DNA from: Streptomyces sp. Ag109_O5-10
GTDB taxonomy: Bacteria; Actinomycetota; Actinomycetes; Streptomycetales; Streptomycetaceae
DNA: 64,000 bases
NCBI RefSeq assembly: GCF_900105755.1
Contig: NZ_FNTQ01000001.1
Coordinates: 992,001 to 1,056,000, forward strand
Direction of reading: 5' to 3'
Numbering within the stretch: the stretch's first letter is position 1; each line of letters opens with the position of its first letter. A program made the translations under genes and the position numbers. Positions 43,843 through 52,749 of the stretch are shown in pieces. The notes under the pieces are model-generated. The model was not told the DNA's origin and ran no database searches. It worked only from the letters and a program-made list of their open reading frames with translations.

Positions 43843-44448
43843 TCAGCCCACCGAGTCGAGGAGCCGGGCGGTGTGCATCCGCCCGGCGTACTCGACGAGC
43901 CGGATCAGTACCTCCTTGCCGGAGTCCCGGTCCCGGGCGTCGCACAGGACCACGGGCGTGCCCCGGTCCAGGTCGAGGGCGCGGGACACGTCGGCGGCAC
44001 CGTAGGAGCGGGCACCGGCGAAGCAGTTGACGGCGACGACGAACGGGATCTGCCGGTGTTCGAAGTAGTCGACCGCCGGGAAGCAGTCCTCCAGGCGGCG
44101 GGTGTCGGCGAGGACGACGGCGCCGAGGGCTCCCTGCGACAGTTCGTCCCAGAGGAACCAGAAGCGGTCCTGGCCCGGGGTGCCGAAGAGGTACAGGGAG
44201 AGACCTGAGCGGATGGTGATCCGTCCGAAGTCCATGGCGACGGTGGTGGTGACCTTCTGGTCCACGCCGTCCGTGTCGTCCACCAGCTGGCCCGCCTCGC
44301 TGAGCATCTCCTCGGTGCGCAACGGCCGGATCTCGCTGACGGCGCCGACCAGGGTCGTCTTCCCGACGCCGAAGCCGCCGGCGACCAGAATCTTGAGCGC
44401 CATGGCCGACGTGTCGTCGGCGGTGGACTCGGGGAGCTCGGAGACCAT
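43843..44448 (-). CDS. cvnD: conservon GTP-binding protein CvnD
   Basis: A 201-residue Ras-like GTPase; ATG 44448 has GAGAGAAG upstream. G1 loop GGFGVGKTT sits at residues 24-32, a G2 threonine in VTTTVAMDFG, and G3 as LFGTPGQDRFWFLW. The G4 NKxD is replaced by VAVNCF, as is common in CvnD proteins. It is the last gene of the conservon, where it works with the roadblock protein and the membrane kinase much like a eukaryotic G-protein relay. It is followed at once by the convergent PPOX gene. Confidence 0.94.
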   Translation of the reverse strand: MVSELPESTADDTSAMALKILVAGGFGVGKTTLVGAVSEIRPLRTEEMLSEAGQLVDDTDGVDQKVTTTVAMDFGRITIRSGLSLYLFGTPGQDRFWFLWDELSQGALGAVVLADTRRLEDCFPAVDYFEHRQIPFVVAVNCFAGARSYGAADVSRALDLDRGTPVVLCDARDRDSGKEVLIRLVEYAGRMHTARLLDSVG

Positions 44449-44519
44449 GATCACTTCTCTCTCGGGCCGGGACGCGTCGGTTCTGACCGGCTCGGGCCCG
44501 GTTGTTTCCGGATGGTCAT

Positions 44520-44933
44520 CTACAGGGCCCGCAATCCGGCGATGACCTCGCGCAGAATCCGTTCGTCGGGCAGCTGCGCCGGTGGCACCGGGCGGCTCAC
44601 CGTCACGCGGCCCAGTTCCAGCAGGTCGCCCAGGAGCACCCGGACCACGCCGACGGGGAGATCCGCGCCGGCGGCGAGTTCAGCGACGGACTGCGTCTCC
44701 ACCCGGCACAGGTCGACCAGCGCGCGGTGCTCGGGGCCGAGCGGGGCGTCGTCGTCGCTGCCGGACCTGCCCGGGTCGAGCGTGACCAGGGCGATCAGGT
44801 CGAACTTCACGCCGGTGGGGCCGGGTTCGGTGCGGCCTCCGGTCATGGCGTAGGGGCGGACCAGCGGCCCGGCCTCGCTGTCGTACCACTGGCTGCCCGG
44901 TTCGTGCGGGGTGCCGGTCGTGTACTCGGTCAT
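44520..44933 (-). CDS. cvnC: conservon DUF742 protein CvnC
   Basis: A 137-residue protein from ATG 44933. The acidic tyrosine-rich start (PGSQWYDSEAGPLVRPYAMTGGRTEP) and the winged-helix-like stretch LVDLCRVETQSVAELAAGADLPVGVVRVLLGDLLELGRVTV are the DUF742 signature. Despite a DNA-binding-like fold, its role is thought to be protein interaction in the conservon complex. It lies 18 bases after cvnB and 71 before cvnD. Confidence 0.94.
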   Translation of the reverse strand: MTEYTTGTPHEPGSQWYDSEAGPLVRPYAMTGGRTEPGPTGVKFDLIALVTLDPGRSGSDDDAPLGPEHRALVDLCRVETQSVAELAAGADLPVGVVRVLLGDLLELGRVTVSRPVPPAQLPDERILREVIAGLRAL

Positions 44934-44951
44934 CGGTGGCGGTCTTCCGGC

Positions 44952-45389
44952 TCAGCCGGCGGCGGGTGGCCGGGCGGCGACGCGCGGTGCGGTGTAGAGG
45001 TGCTCGCCTACGCGCTTGACCAGGCGGGCCATCTCGTAGGCGACCAGGCCGATGTCGGCGGTCACGTCGGTGAGCAGGGCGAGGCAGGAGCCGTCGCCCG
45101 CGGCGGCCACGAAGAGGAAGGCGTCGTCCATCTCGACCATGGTCTGGCGCACCCCGCCCGCCCCGAAGTGCCGTCCGGCGCCCTTGGCGAGGCTGTTGAA
45201 ACCGGAGGCGACGGCGGCGAGGTGCTCGGCGTCCTCGCGTTTGAGGCCGGTCGAGGCGCCGACGGCGAGGCCGTCGTTGGAGAGCACGACGGCGTGCCGT
45301 ACCTCGGTGACGCGCAGCACCATGTCGTCGAGGAGCCAGTCCAGTTCGCCGGAGCGCCGGTCCGTCCTCGGGGTCGGGTCCTGGATCAT
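44952..45389 (-). CDS. cvnB: conservon roadblock/LC7 protein CvnB
   Basis: A 145-residue roadblock protein. ATG 45389 overlaps the cvnA stop (ATGA), showing translational coupling. LDWLLDDMVLRVTEVRHAVVLSNDGLAVGASTGLKREDAEHLAAVASGFNSLAKGAGRHFGAGGVRQTMVEMDDAFLFV covers the whole fold. It is expected to regulate the GTPase CvnD and to link it with the membrane sensor. The nearly identical gene at 42895-43308 may compete with it. Confidence 0.95.
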   Translation of the reverse strand: MIQDPTPRTDRRSGELDWLLDDMVLRVTEVRHAVVLSNDGLAVGASTGLKREDAEHLAAVASGFNSLAKGAGRHFGAGGVRQTMVEMDDAFLFVAAAGDGSCLALLTDVTADIGLVAYEMARLVKRVGEHLYTAPRVAARPPAAG

Positions 45390-47890
45390 GGGCGGTCTCC
45401 TTCGGTGCGGTCGGTGCCGTCTTCGGGTTCCGGGGCGGCTCCGCGGCCTGGACGTCTGCCGCCGCCGCGCGCCCAGCCGTCGCGGTAGGCGGTCATGCGG
45501 TCGCGGACGAGTTCGGGGGTGCGCTCGTCCCGGCCGCGGGCGGGCGCGGGCTCCTCGGCACGGGGATCGCGCAGTTGGGGGGCGAGGCTCGCCTGCCGCA
45601 CCCGGCGTGGCAGGTCTTCGTCGGGGGGCTCGGAGTCGTTCGGTGGGCGATGCGGCCTCAAGCTGGTGACTCCGGGGGGCGGCGGTTCGGGCGCGGGGCG
45701 CGGGGCGGTGTGGGTGACGGCGAGGGCGGGCCGACCGGCGGAGGCGGGTTCCGGGAGGGCGGCGCCGGGCACGCGCGCGTGGGCGTGTGCCGGTGCCTGC
45801 CCGGTGTCGGCGGCCGAGCGGACGGGGCGTTCCGCCGGGCCGCCGTGGAGCAGGGCCTTGGGCAGCAGCACCACCGCGGTGGTGCCGCCGTACGGCGAGG
45901 TGCGCAGGTGCACCTTGATGCCGTGGCGGGCCGCGAGCCTGCTGACCACGAAGAGGCCGAGCCGGTCGCTGTCGAACAGGTCGAGTGCCTCGGACTGCTC
46001 GATGCGCCGGTTGGCCTCGGCGAGGGTCTCCGGGCCCATGCCGAGCCCGCGGTCCTCGACCTCCAGGGCGTATCCGTTGCCGACGGGTTCGCCGGTGACG
46101 CGCACGCGCGTGTGCGGCGGCGAGAACTGGGCGGCGTTCTCCACGACCTCGGCGAGCAGGTGCGTGAGGTCGGCGACGGCGGCACCGGCGACGGCTGCCT
46201 CGGGGAGCTGGCGTACCTCCACGCGCGCGTAGTCCTCCACCTCGGACACGGCGGCCCGCACGACGTTGGTCAGGGACACGGGCATCCGCCAGGCCCGGCC
46301 GGGGGCCGCTCCGGAGAGGATGATCAGGCTCTCCGCGTGGCGGCGCATGCGGGTGGTGAGGTGGTCGAGGCGGAAGAGGTCGCTCAGTTCGCCGGGGTCG
46401 TCGGAGCGGCGTTCCATGCTGTCCAGCAGGCTCAGCTGGCGGTGGACCAGGATCTGGCTGCGGCGGGCCAGGTTGACGAAGACGCCCGAGATGCCGCTGG
46501 CGAGTTCGGCGCGTTCCACGGCGGCGCGCAGGGCGGCCCGGTGCACGGTGGCGAGGGCCTCGGCGACCTGTCCGGTCTCGTCCTCCGCGGGTGGCCCCGG
46601 GGGTGCCTCGGCACGGACGTCGATCTCCTCGCCGGCCCGCAGCCTGCGCATCGCCTCGGGCAGTTTGCGGCGCGCGATCTCCAGGGCGCTGTTGCGCAGG
46701 CTCACCAGCTCGACCACGAGGGCGCGTCCGATGCGCACGGAGATGACGAGCGAGGCGACCACGGCGAGGAGACCGAACAGGACGGCGGCGCCGGCCGGGG
46801 TGAGCAGGCCGCGGGCGAACGGGTCGGCCCGGCCGGCCACCGCGTGGGCCGTGCCGGCCTGGATGGTCCGCATGCCGTCCTGCACGCGCGTGTGCGCGGC
46901 GTTCCAGGTGGCTTCCGGGGCCGCGCCGATTGCCTTTGCGCCGGGTGAGCTCGCCAGGATCCGGTCCTCGGCGGCGCCCAGCGCGGCGTAGTCGTCGCCG
47001 TCGGCGAGGCTGTGCCAGGCGCTGCGCTGGGCACCGGGCAGGTCGGCGACGGCCACGTCGGTGAGGACGCGGCGGGTGTCGGCGGCGCCGGTGAACAGCC
47101 GCAGCCGCTCGCCGTCGAAGCCGCCGGCCAGCCGGGCGCCGCCGAGGACCGCGTCCTCCTGGGCGAGCGCCTCGCCCGCCCGGGAGAATTCGAGCAGCAC
47201 GCGCGCGTCGGAACCCATGTCGTCGGCCTGGACACCGGTGAGGGCGCCGTCCACGGCGAAGGCCGAGGCGATGACCTGCGTGTACTGCCCGTAGGCCGCG
47301 TCCCAGCCGGCGCCGCGGTTCTGCACTTCCCTACGCAGGGCGCGCAGTTGCTCGGCGCCGGTGACGAAGGCCCGCAGGCGCTGGGCGACACCCGAGGGCA
47401 GCTCCTCGCCGTCGGCGACGGTGCTGTCCTTGCCGAGCCGCAGCGCGGCCACGGCCTGATCGGTGCCGGCCCCCAGTCTCCTGAGGTCCGCGGTCTGTTC
47501 GGCGGCGGGGTCGGTCGCGTACCGGACCGCGGCGGCCCGCTCGGCCTGGAGCGCGGCGACGGCGGTGGCGACCGGGGTGCGCAGCGAGGCGTCGACGCGC
47601 TGGGACTGACGCAGCCGGGCGACGTCCTGGGCCGTGCTGACCGTGGCGTACGCCCACAGGGCGAGCAGGGACATCACCGGCACCATGAGCAGGCAGACGA
47701 CCTTGGCCCGCACGGTCCGCGGGCGGATCCGCCAGCCGCCGGGCCGGGTGGCCGCGTTGTCGGATGCGATGCCGACGACGTCGTCGACGGGTTCGTCGGC
47801 GGGCGGTCCGGCGTGCGCGCGGCGGCCGCGCGGCGGCCGCGGTGACGGTGTCTCCGGGCCTGCTGTCGGGGTCCTACGGGGTGTACGCAT
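45386..47890 (-). CDS. cvnA: conservon membrane sensor histidine-kinase-like protein CvnA
   Basis: An 834-residue protein. A disordered basic N-terminus is followed by TM1 (VVCLLMVPVMSLLALWAYA, about 65-83), an extracellular nitrate/nitrite-sensing (NIT)-like helical domain to about 360, TM2 (AAVLFGLLAVVASLVISV) and a HAMP-like linker. The kinase region has an ATPase with N-box HLLAEVVENAAQFSPP, G1 VEDRGLGMG and SDRLGLFVVSRLAARHGI. A clear phospho-acceptor H-box is lacking, which is normal for CvnA. The last 180 residues are a Pro-rich tail. It begins 39 bases after the MHYT gene, so they form one transcript. Confidence 0.94.
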   Translation of the reverse strand: MRTPRRTPTAGPETPSPRPPRGRRAHAGPPADEPVDDVVGIASDNAATRPGGWRIRPRTVRAKVVCLLMVPVMSLLALWAYATVSTAQDVARLRQSQRVDASLRTPVATAVAALQAERAAAVRYATDPAAEQTADLRRLGAGTDQAVAALRLGKDSTVADGEELPSGVAQRLRAFVTGAEQLRALRREVQNRGAGWDAAYGQYTQVIASAFAVDGALTGVQADDMGSDARVLLEFSRAGEALAQEDAVLGGARLAGGFDGERLRLFTGAADTRRVLTDVAVADLPGAQRSAWHSLADGDDYAALGAAEDRILASSPGAKAIGAAPEATWNAAHTRVQDGMRTIQAGTAHAVAGRADPFARGLLTPAGAAVLFGLLAVVASLVISVRIGRALVVELVSLRNSALEIARRKLPEAMRRLRAGEEIDVRAEAPPGPPAEDETGQVAEALATVHRAALRAAVERAELASGISGVFVNLARRSQILVHRQLSLLDSMERRSDDPGELSDLFRLDHLTTRMRRHAESLIILSGAAPGRAWRMPVSLTNVVRAAVSEVEDYARVEVRQLPEAAVAGAAVADLTHLLAEVVENAAQFSPPHTRVRVTGEPVGNGYALEVEDRGLGMGPETLAEANRRIEQSEALDLFDSDRLGLFVVSRLAARHGIKVHLRTSPYGGTTAVVLLPKALLHGGPAERPVRSAADTGQAPAHAHARVPGAALPEPASAGRPALAVTHTAPRPAPEPPPPGVTSLRPHRPPNDSEPPDEDLPRRVRQASLAPQLRDPRAEEPAPARGRDERTPELVRDRMTAYRDGWARGGGRRPGRGAAPEPEDGTDRTEGDRP

Positions 47891-47929
47891 GGCCTCCTCG
47901 CTCGGGAAAGGTTGGGTCCGGGCGCCGGT

Positions 47930-48703
47930 TCAGCGCGCGGCGCCCGCGACGGGCCGCTGGGCCGAGGCGGACGCCTCGCGTTCCCCGGCCGTGGGTGAGA
48001 GCGCGACGAAGGCCGAGGTGAGGAAGAGATAGGACCCGAGGCCTACGGCGAGGGGGAAGATGAACTGCATCGCCGTGGCCCCGGGCAGGGGGCTGCCGGA
48101 GGGCGTGACGTGCACGCTGACCGCGAACATGCCGGTGTAGTGCATGCTGCTGACGGCGGCTCCCATCACCAGGGAGGCGACGGTGACGGCGACGGGCGAC
48201 CTGATGTTGAGCGCCGCCCACAGGGCCGCGGTCGCGGCGACCACGGCGATGAGGACGGAGAGCCCGACGAGCATCGGGTCGTAGCGCACGGCGCCGTGCA
48301 GCCGGACGGCCGCCATGCCGAGGTAGTGCATGCTGGCGACGCCGAGTCCGGTGGTGAGTCCGCCGAGCAGGAGTGCCCGGTTGCGGTCGCGGCTGTAGCC
48401 GACCGCGAAGACGCCGGCGCTGACGACGGCCACGGCGACGAGCAGGCTGAGGACGGTCAGGGGTACGTCGTAGCGGATGTCGGTGCCGCTGACGCTGAAG
48501 CCGAGCATGGCCACGAAGTGCATGGTCCAGATGCCGGTGCCGAGCGCGGAGGCCGCGGTGAGCAGCCAGTTGCGGCGCGAGCGGCCGGTGCTGGCGAGCG
48601 CGCGAACCGTGCAGCGCAGCCCCAGTGCGGCGCCTATGCAGGCCATGGCGTACGACAGCACGGGGGTCAGCCAGCCGAAGGTGGCATGGTGCAGGTGTCC
48701 CAT
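47930..48703 (-). CDS. MHYT-domain integral membrane sensor
   Basis: A 257-residue protein with seven predicted TM helices. The MHYT motif appears three times: WTMHFVAML, ASMHYLGMAA and SSMHYTGMFA, which were proposed to bind copper and sense O2, CO or NO. No output domain follows, so it probably signals through the conservon whose genes start 39 bases downstream. Such MHYT-conservon neighbours are seen in Streptomyces as I recall. ATG 48703 is preceded by the divergent promoter region shared with the methyltransferase. Confidence 0.93.
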   Translation of the reverse strand: MGHLHHATFGWLTPVLSYAMACIGAALGLRCTVRALASTGRSRRNWLLTAASALGTGIWTMHFVAMLGFSVSGTDIRYDVPLTVLSLLVAVAVVSAGVFAVGYSRDRNRALLLGGLTTGLGVASMHYLGMAAVRLHGAVRYDPMLVGLSVLIAVVAATAALWAALNIRSPVAVTVASLVMGAAVSSMHYTGMFAVSVHVTPSGSPLPGATAMQFIFPLAVGLGSYLFLTSAFVALSPTAGEREASASAQRPVAGAAR

Positions 48704-48845
48704 GGCCCAGGGACGCTAGGAGGGCACGGGCGCACGAAGGGGGCGCATTTCGAAAGGTGTTGCAATATGACTCAGAGATGTGCCGGAACGATCGCGTCCC
48801 GTTCGAACGTGCGCGCTGGATCGTCCTCCGTGACGGTGAGGAATC

Positions 48846-49454
48846 ATGCGGACCATGAGCGATGACCACACACACGTCCAGGAGTTCTTCACCGCACGGG
48901 CGGCCGACTGGGACAGCAGGTTTCCCGACGACGGTCCCGCGTACGCGGCCGCCGTCGCCGGTCTGGGGCTGCGTGCGGGCGACCGGGTCCTCGACGCGGG
49001 GTGCGGCACCGGGCGCGCCCTGCCGCCACTCCGCCGGGCCGTGGGGCCCACCGGCACGGTCCTCGGAATGGACCTCACGCCCGCGATGCTCCAGGCCGCG
49101 CGGCGGGCCGGGCGGGACCGTGACGGGCAGCTGCTGCTCGCCGACGTCGCCGCGCTGCCGGTGCGTTCGGAGTCCCTCGACGCCGTGTTCGCCGCGGGCC
49201 TGATCGCCCATCTGCCCCGTCCGGCCGAGAACCTGCGGGAGTTGGCGCGTGTGGTACGCCCCGGCGGCATCCTCGCCCTGTTCCACCCGATCGGCCGGTC
49301 CGCCCTGGCGGCGCGCCAGGGACGGCAGATCACGCCGGACGACCTGCGCGCGGAGGGCAATCTGGGCCGGCTGCTGGCCGGCTCGGGATGGCGCATGACG
49401 TCGTACGCGGACGAGGACTCCCGATTCCTGGCGCTGGCGGTCCGCGGACGTTAG
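48846..49454 (+). CDS. SAM-dependent methyltransferase (UbiE/COQ5-like fold)
   Basis: A 202-residue class I methyltransferase. ATG 48846 and ATG 48855 are both possible; GAGGA at 48838-48842 is close to the first and far from the second. HVQEFFTARAADWDSRFPDDGP is followed by motif I VLDAGCGTGRALPPL, motif II GMDLTPAML and the post-motif HLPRPAENLRELARVVRPGGILALFHP. The fold is that of small-molecule methylases, substrate unknown. It is divergent from the MHYT gene. Confidence 0.9.
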   Translation: MRTMSDDHTHVQEFFTARAADWDSRFPDDGPAYAAAVAGLGLRAGDRVLDAGCGTGRALPPLRRAVGPTGTVLGMDLTPAMLQAARRAGRDRDGQLLLADVAALPVRSESLDAVFAAGLIAHLPRPAENLRELARVVRPGGILALFHPIGRSALAARQGRQITPDDLRAEGNLGRLLAGSGWRMTSYADEDSRFLALAVRGR

Positions 49455-49593
49455 CCGGCGACCGCCGCGGCGAAGGCGCCGGGGCCGGCCCCTCTGCGCC
49501 ACGCCCTCTTCTGTTGCCGGGGCTTCAACCCTACGTTCGACGGAGGAAGGCAGATGTTCGCAGGCGAAAGCCGGCAGGAGGAAGGAGGCCCGC

Positions 49594-49899
49594 GTGTTCG
49601 ACCGGATCCGCAGGTACGCAGGCAGACGGCGTGGCACCGAGGGCGGAGCGGTGCCGGAACCGCGAGCGAGCCGTGAGCGGCGCGCGCACAACTTGTTCGA
49701 GGCCGCGGCCGCCTACGTCGCGGCCCGGGCCGGTGACGACCAGGACCGGATCGAGGAGGCGGCGGGCTGGGTGTCGCCGGAGGCGCTGTCGTTCGGGGTG
49801 AGCGAGCTGGCGTGCCGGGCCGTGGTCGCCCTGGCCCGGGAGCGCGACGAGTCGCCGGCTGCGGTGGCGCGCGACCTTCTCGGGCTGCCGGTGGCGTGA
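49594..49899 (+). CDS. small hypothetical protein
   Basis: A 101-residue protein with a very strong purine-rich ribosome site (GGAGGAAGGAGG around 49577-49588) before GTG 49594. The sequence is helical and basic at the start (FDRIRRYAGRRRG), then Ala/Glu-rich, with a possible helix-turn-helix-like end (ESPAAVARDLLGLPVA). I do not know a family. Good coding bias and the ribosome site make it credible. Confidence 0.7.
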   Translation: MFDRIRRYAGRRRGTEGGAVPEPRASRERRAHNLFEAAAAYVAARAGDDQDRIEEAAGWVSPEALSFGVSELACRAVVALARERDESPAAVARDLLGLPVA

Positions 49900-50057
49900 C
49901 CCTCCGGCACCGCCGAGGTTGTGGGTCTTCCGTGCCCGCGAGGTCGTTTCGTCCCGTCCCGGTGCAAACCTGCAGCTCGGGTGTGGAGACCGGTCGTGAC
50001 AACGGCCTTCCCGTCGCACTAGGGTGCGCGCCGTTGGACGAACCACTGGAGGCAGGG

Positions 50058-50906
50058 ATGGCCGGGACCGACGAGGAGGCCGTCGCCACGGACGAGGCGC
50101 TGTACGTGCTCACGGCGGTGCTGCTGACGCCGGCGAAGTTTCCGAGCGTGCTGGGCGACGACTATCCGGAGGCGTGCGCGGCGCTGGAACTGGCACCGCG
50201 CGCCGACGGGTACGGCCTGGTGCTCGGCCAGGACGGCGAAGGGGCACGCTGGACGGTCGTGATCGACGACGTCTCGCTGGTCGCCGTCGCGATCGCGTCC
50301 TGGGACTGCGGCATGGAGTACGACCTGTCGCCGGACGAGCGCACGGTGGTCGCCGCCCTGCCCGGCTGGCCGCTGGCGGTCGCCGTGGCGGCTCCCAACG
50401 TGCCCGCGCCGCACGACCCCGGTCCGGAGGTGGCGGACCAGGCTCCGCTGACCCCGCCGGACACCAGCACCTGGGGTCCGGCACAGCGGCGGCTGGGCGC
50501 GGACGAGATCGCCCTCCAGTGGGCGATCTGGCGGGAGCAGATCAGCGACGACCACTTCCCGGCGGCGGCCGACGCGACCGCGGAAGCCCCCGAGAAGGCT
50601 CCACAGGACGCCGAGGCGGCCCCGGAGGCCCCGGCGGGTCATGCCGGAGTGCGGCGGGTCCTGGCCGAGGCGTGGGCCTACGTGGACGCGCCTCCGCCGC
50701 TGGGCCGGGTGCGCTCCTCGTTCGCCCCGGGCGACGCACGTACGCTGCGCGCCGACGGGCCCGGCTGGTCACTGGTGGCCCGGACCGACGACATCGCCTT
50801 CGTGCTCCTCGACGAGGAACCCGGCGAGGTCCTGCCGGTCGGCCGGGGTCCCGAACTCCCCGGCCTCCTGGAAGCCCTCGACAAGATGGCCGTACGGCCC
50901 CTGTGA
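50058..50906 (+). CDS. conserved hypothetical protein
   Basis: A 282-residue acidic soluble protein. ATG 50058 has TGGAGG just upstream. No signal peptide, TM helix or catalytic motif is seen. The Ala/Glu/Pro-rich stretch around residues 170-200 (ATAEAPEKAPQDAEAAPEAP) divides two globular parts; the second (RVLAEAWAYVDAPPPLGRVRSSFAPGDARTLRADGPGW) is compact. The family is not recognised. It is convergent with the small membrane gene. Confidence 0.75.
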   Translation: MAGTDEEAVATDEALYVLTAVLLTPAKFPSVLGDDYPEACAALELAPRADGYGLVLGQDGEGARWTVVIDDVSLVAVAIASWDCGMEYDLSPDERTVVAALPGWPLAVAVAAPNVPAPHDPGPEVADQAPLTPPDTSTWGPAQRRLGADEIALQWAIWREQISDDHFPAAADATAEAPEKAPQDAEAAPEAPAGHAGVRRVLAEAWAYVDAPPPLGRVRSSFAPGDARTLRADGPGWSLVARTDDIAFVLLDEEPGEVLPVGRGPELPGLLEALDKMAVRPL

Positions 50907-50972
50907 GCCCGCCGGGCCGCATCCCGCCGCCGGGCGCAGGTCAGGGGTGGGGCGCGGTCCCGGGCAGGTGGC

Positions 50973-51155
50973 TCAGCGGCCGATCTCCCTGCGGCCGACC
51001 CGGCGCAGCCTGCGCCGCTGCGAGGGATCCAGGGTCAGGTACGCGGCCACCGGGACGCCCACCACGATCAGGAGCGTCACCCACCAGGGCAGCCATATCA
51101 GCAGGATGAGCCCGACCGCCACACCTCCTGCGGCGATCTTCGCGTTCTTCGACAT
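50973..51155 (-). CDS. small two-helix membrane protein
   Basis: A 60-residue protein with an excellent AAGGAGG ahead of ATG 51155. Two hydrophobic stretches (VAVGLILLIWLPWW and VTLLIVVGVPVAAYLTL) are followed by a basic tail (RRRLRRVGRREIGR), predicting a hairpin membrane protein with its C-terminus in the cytoplasm. No family is assigned. Short proteins of this kind accompany stress or division genes in Streptomyces, but nothing here tells which. Confidence 0.75.
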   Translation of the reverse strand: MSKNAKIAAGGVAVGLILLIWLPWWVTLLIVVGVPVAAYLTLDPSQRRRLRRVGRREIGR

Positions 51156-51447
51156 CAGCGTCGCCTCCTTCGCGGCCCTTGCCGCTCTCTGGTGTGAGAA
51201 CGGGCCCGCGCCTCCCGCGGTTCCGGACCACGACCCTGAGACATCCCTGACGAGCCACCCCTACTGGCCCCGAGCGGCGACTCGAACAGGTTGTGAAGCG
51301 GCTCCGCTCCCAGGGTAACCGTCCCGCCCGGCCGCCGTGCCGGACGTCCGGGAGCGGCCCGGCACGACCCGGCCCTGCGGAAAACCCCACCCGCACAGGC
51401 CGGTTGGCCGGATGGCCGGTGGCTGCGGCGGTTCGTACGGTCACGGC

Positions 51448-52731
51448 ATGAAGCAAACGAACATGAAGCGGATCAGCAGATTACTGGTGGTTTCGGCGGT
51501 TTCGGTGGCCTTGGCGGCCGGCGGCGCGACGGCCGCGGTCGGGCAGGGATCCGGTGCACCGACGGCTGCCGCCTCCGCCTCGACGGGGGCGCACGCGTCG
51601 CGGGGCACGGTGGTGTCCGTCGAGCACCTGCGGACGCTGACCGCCCGGCAGGCCGCGGCCGAGCTGGCGGGCGACGAGGACGGATCCTGGGACACCGGCG
51701 CCGTGCGCTACGGCCTGGACACCTTCCGGATCGTGTACCGCACGGTGGACCCGCACGGCAGGTCGACCACCGCCAGCGGGCTGCTGGCCCTGCCACGCAG
51801 CGGTGAACGACGGCTGCGGGCGGTGTCGTTCACGCACGGCACCGAACTGTTCAGGGGCGACGTCGCCTCGGTCTCGGCCGAGGTGTGGGACCAGGCACCC
51901 GCCCTGACCTACGCGTCCGCCGGGTTCGCCGCGGTGCTCCCCGACTACCTCGGCATGGGCCTGGGGCCCGGACTCCAGGCCTGGATGGACGTGCCCTCGG
52001 AGACGACGGCCGCCCTGGACATGCTGCGGGCATCCCGTACGGTCGCGGCACTGCGGGGCCGGGAATTGCGACGCGGGGTCCTGGCCACCGGCTTCTCCCA
52101 GGGCGCCTCGGCGGCCCTGGGACTGGCGCGGTCGCTCCAGGAGGGAGCCGACCACCGGTTCCGGATCCGCGCCGTCGCACCCGTCAGCGGCGCCTACGCG
52201 TTCCGCGACGCGGCGCTGCCGGCGCTCCTGGCCGGGCGGACAGACCCGAAGGCGAGCGTGATCTACACGGCGCTGTTCCTGGTCGCCTTCAACCGCCTGC
52301 ACCACCTGTACGACACACCGGCCCAGGTGTTCCGGGCGCCGTACGACCGCACGATCGAGAGTCTGCTGGACGGCACGCACACCGGTCAGGAGGTCGTGGC
52401 CGGCACCCCGGGCTCCCTCGACGCGCTGCTCACCGCCCGCGGCCGGGCGATGCTGGCCCACCCCACCGGACGGCTGGCGGCGGCCCTTCGGACCACGGAC
52501 AGCGTGTGCACCGACTGGGTGCCGCGGGCTCCGGTCAGGCTCTACTACGCCGAGGGGGACGAGCAGGCCGTCAACACGAACACGGCCCACTGCCACGCCG
52601 CCTTGCGCGCCCACGGCGTCGACGCCCCGGTGGTCGATCTCGGTACCCCGGACTACCGCGGCTCCCGCCATCTCGGTTCCCAGCAGGCGGGAACCGCCGC
52701 CGTGGTCCGATGGTTCCGGACGCTTCGGTAG
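51448..52731 (+). CDS. secreted alpha/beta hydrolase (lipase-like) with a TTA codon
   Basis: A 427-residue exported hydrolase. ATG 51448 opens the frame; ATG 51463 is an alternative. A signal peptide (RISRLLVVSAVSVALAAGGATAAVG) is followed by a fold with the nucleophile elbow GFSQGAS, an aspartate in YYAEGDEQ and a histidine in GSRHLGS: a complete triad. The layout is that of secretory lipases. Codon 12 (51481-51483) is TTA, the rare leucine codon read by bldA tRNA, so translation should wait for the developmental stage at which that tRNA accumulates. It is monocistronic. Confidence 0.88.
   Translation: MKQTNMKRISRLLVVSAVSVALAAGGATAAVGQGSGAPTAAASASTGAHASRGTVVSVEHLRTLTARQAAAELAGDEDGSWDTGAVRYGLDTFRIVYRTVDPHGRSTTASGLLALPRSGERRLRAVSFTHGTELFRGDVASVSAEVWDQAPALTYASAGFAAVLPDYLGMGLGPGLQAWMDVPSETTAALDMLRASRTVAALRGRELRRGVLATGFSQGASAALGLARSLQEGADHRFRIRAVAPVSGAYAFRDAALPALLAGRTDPKASVIYTALFLVAFNRLHHLYDTPAQVFRAPYDRTIESLLDGTHTGQEVVAGTPGSLDALLTARGRAMLAHPTGRLAAALRTTDSVCTDWVPRAPVRLYYAEGDEQAVNTNTAHCHAALRAHGVDAPVVDLGTPDYRGSRHLGSQQAGTAAVVRWFRTLR
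51481..51483 (+). promoter_or_regulatory. TTA codon (bldA-dependent control point)
   Basis: In-frame TTA, the twelfth codon of the secreted hydrolase, flanked by AGA and CTG. In Streptomyces, TTA is very rare and is decoded only by bldA tRNA. I noticed no other in-frame TTA in the genes of this window. Confidence 0.85.
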
Positions 52732-52749
52732 GCGCACCCGAGCGGGCGG

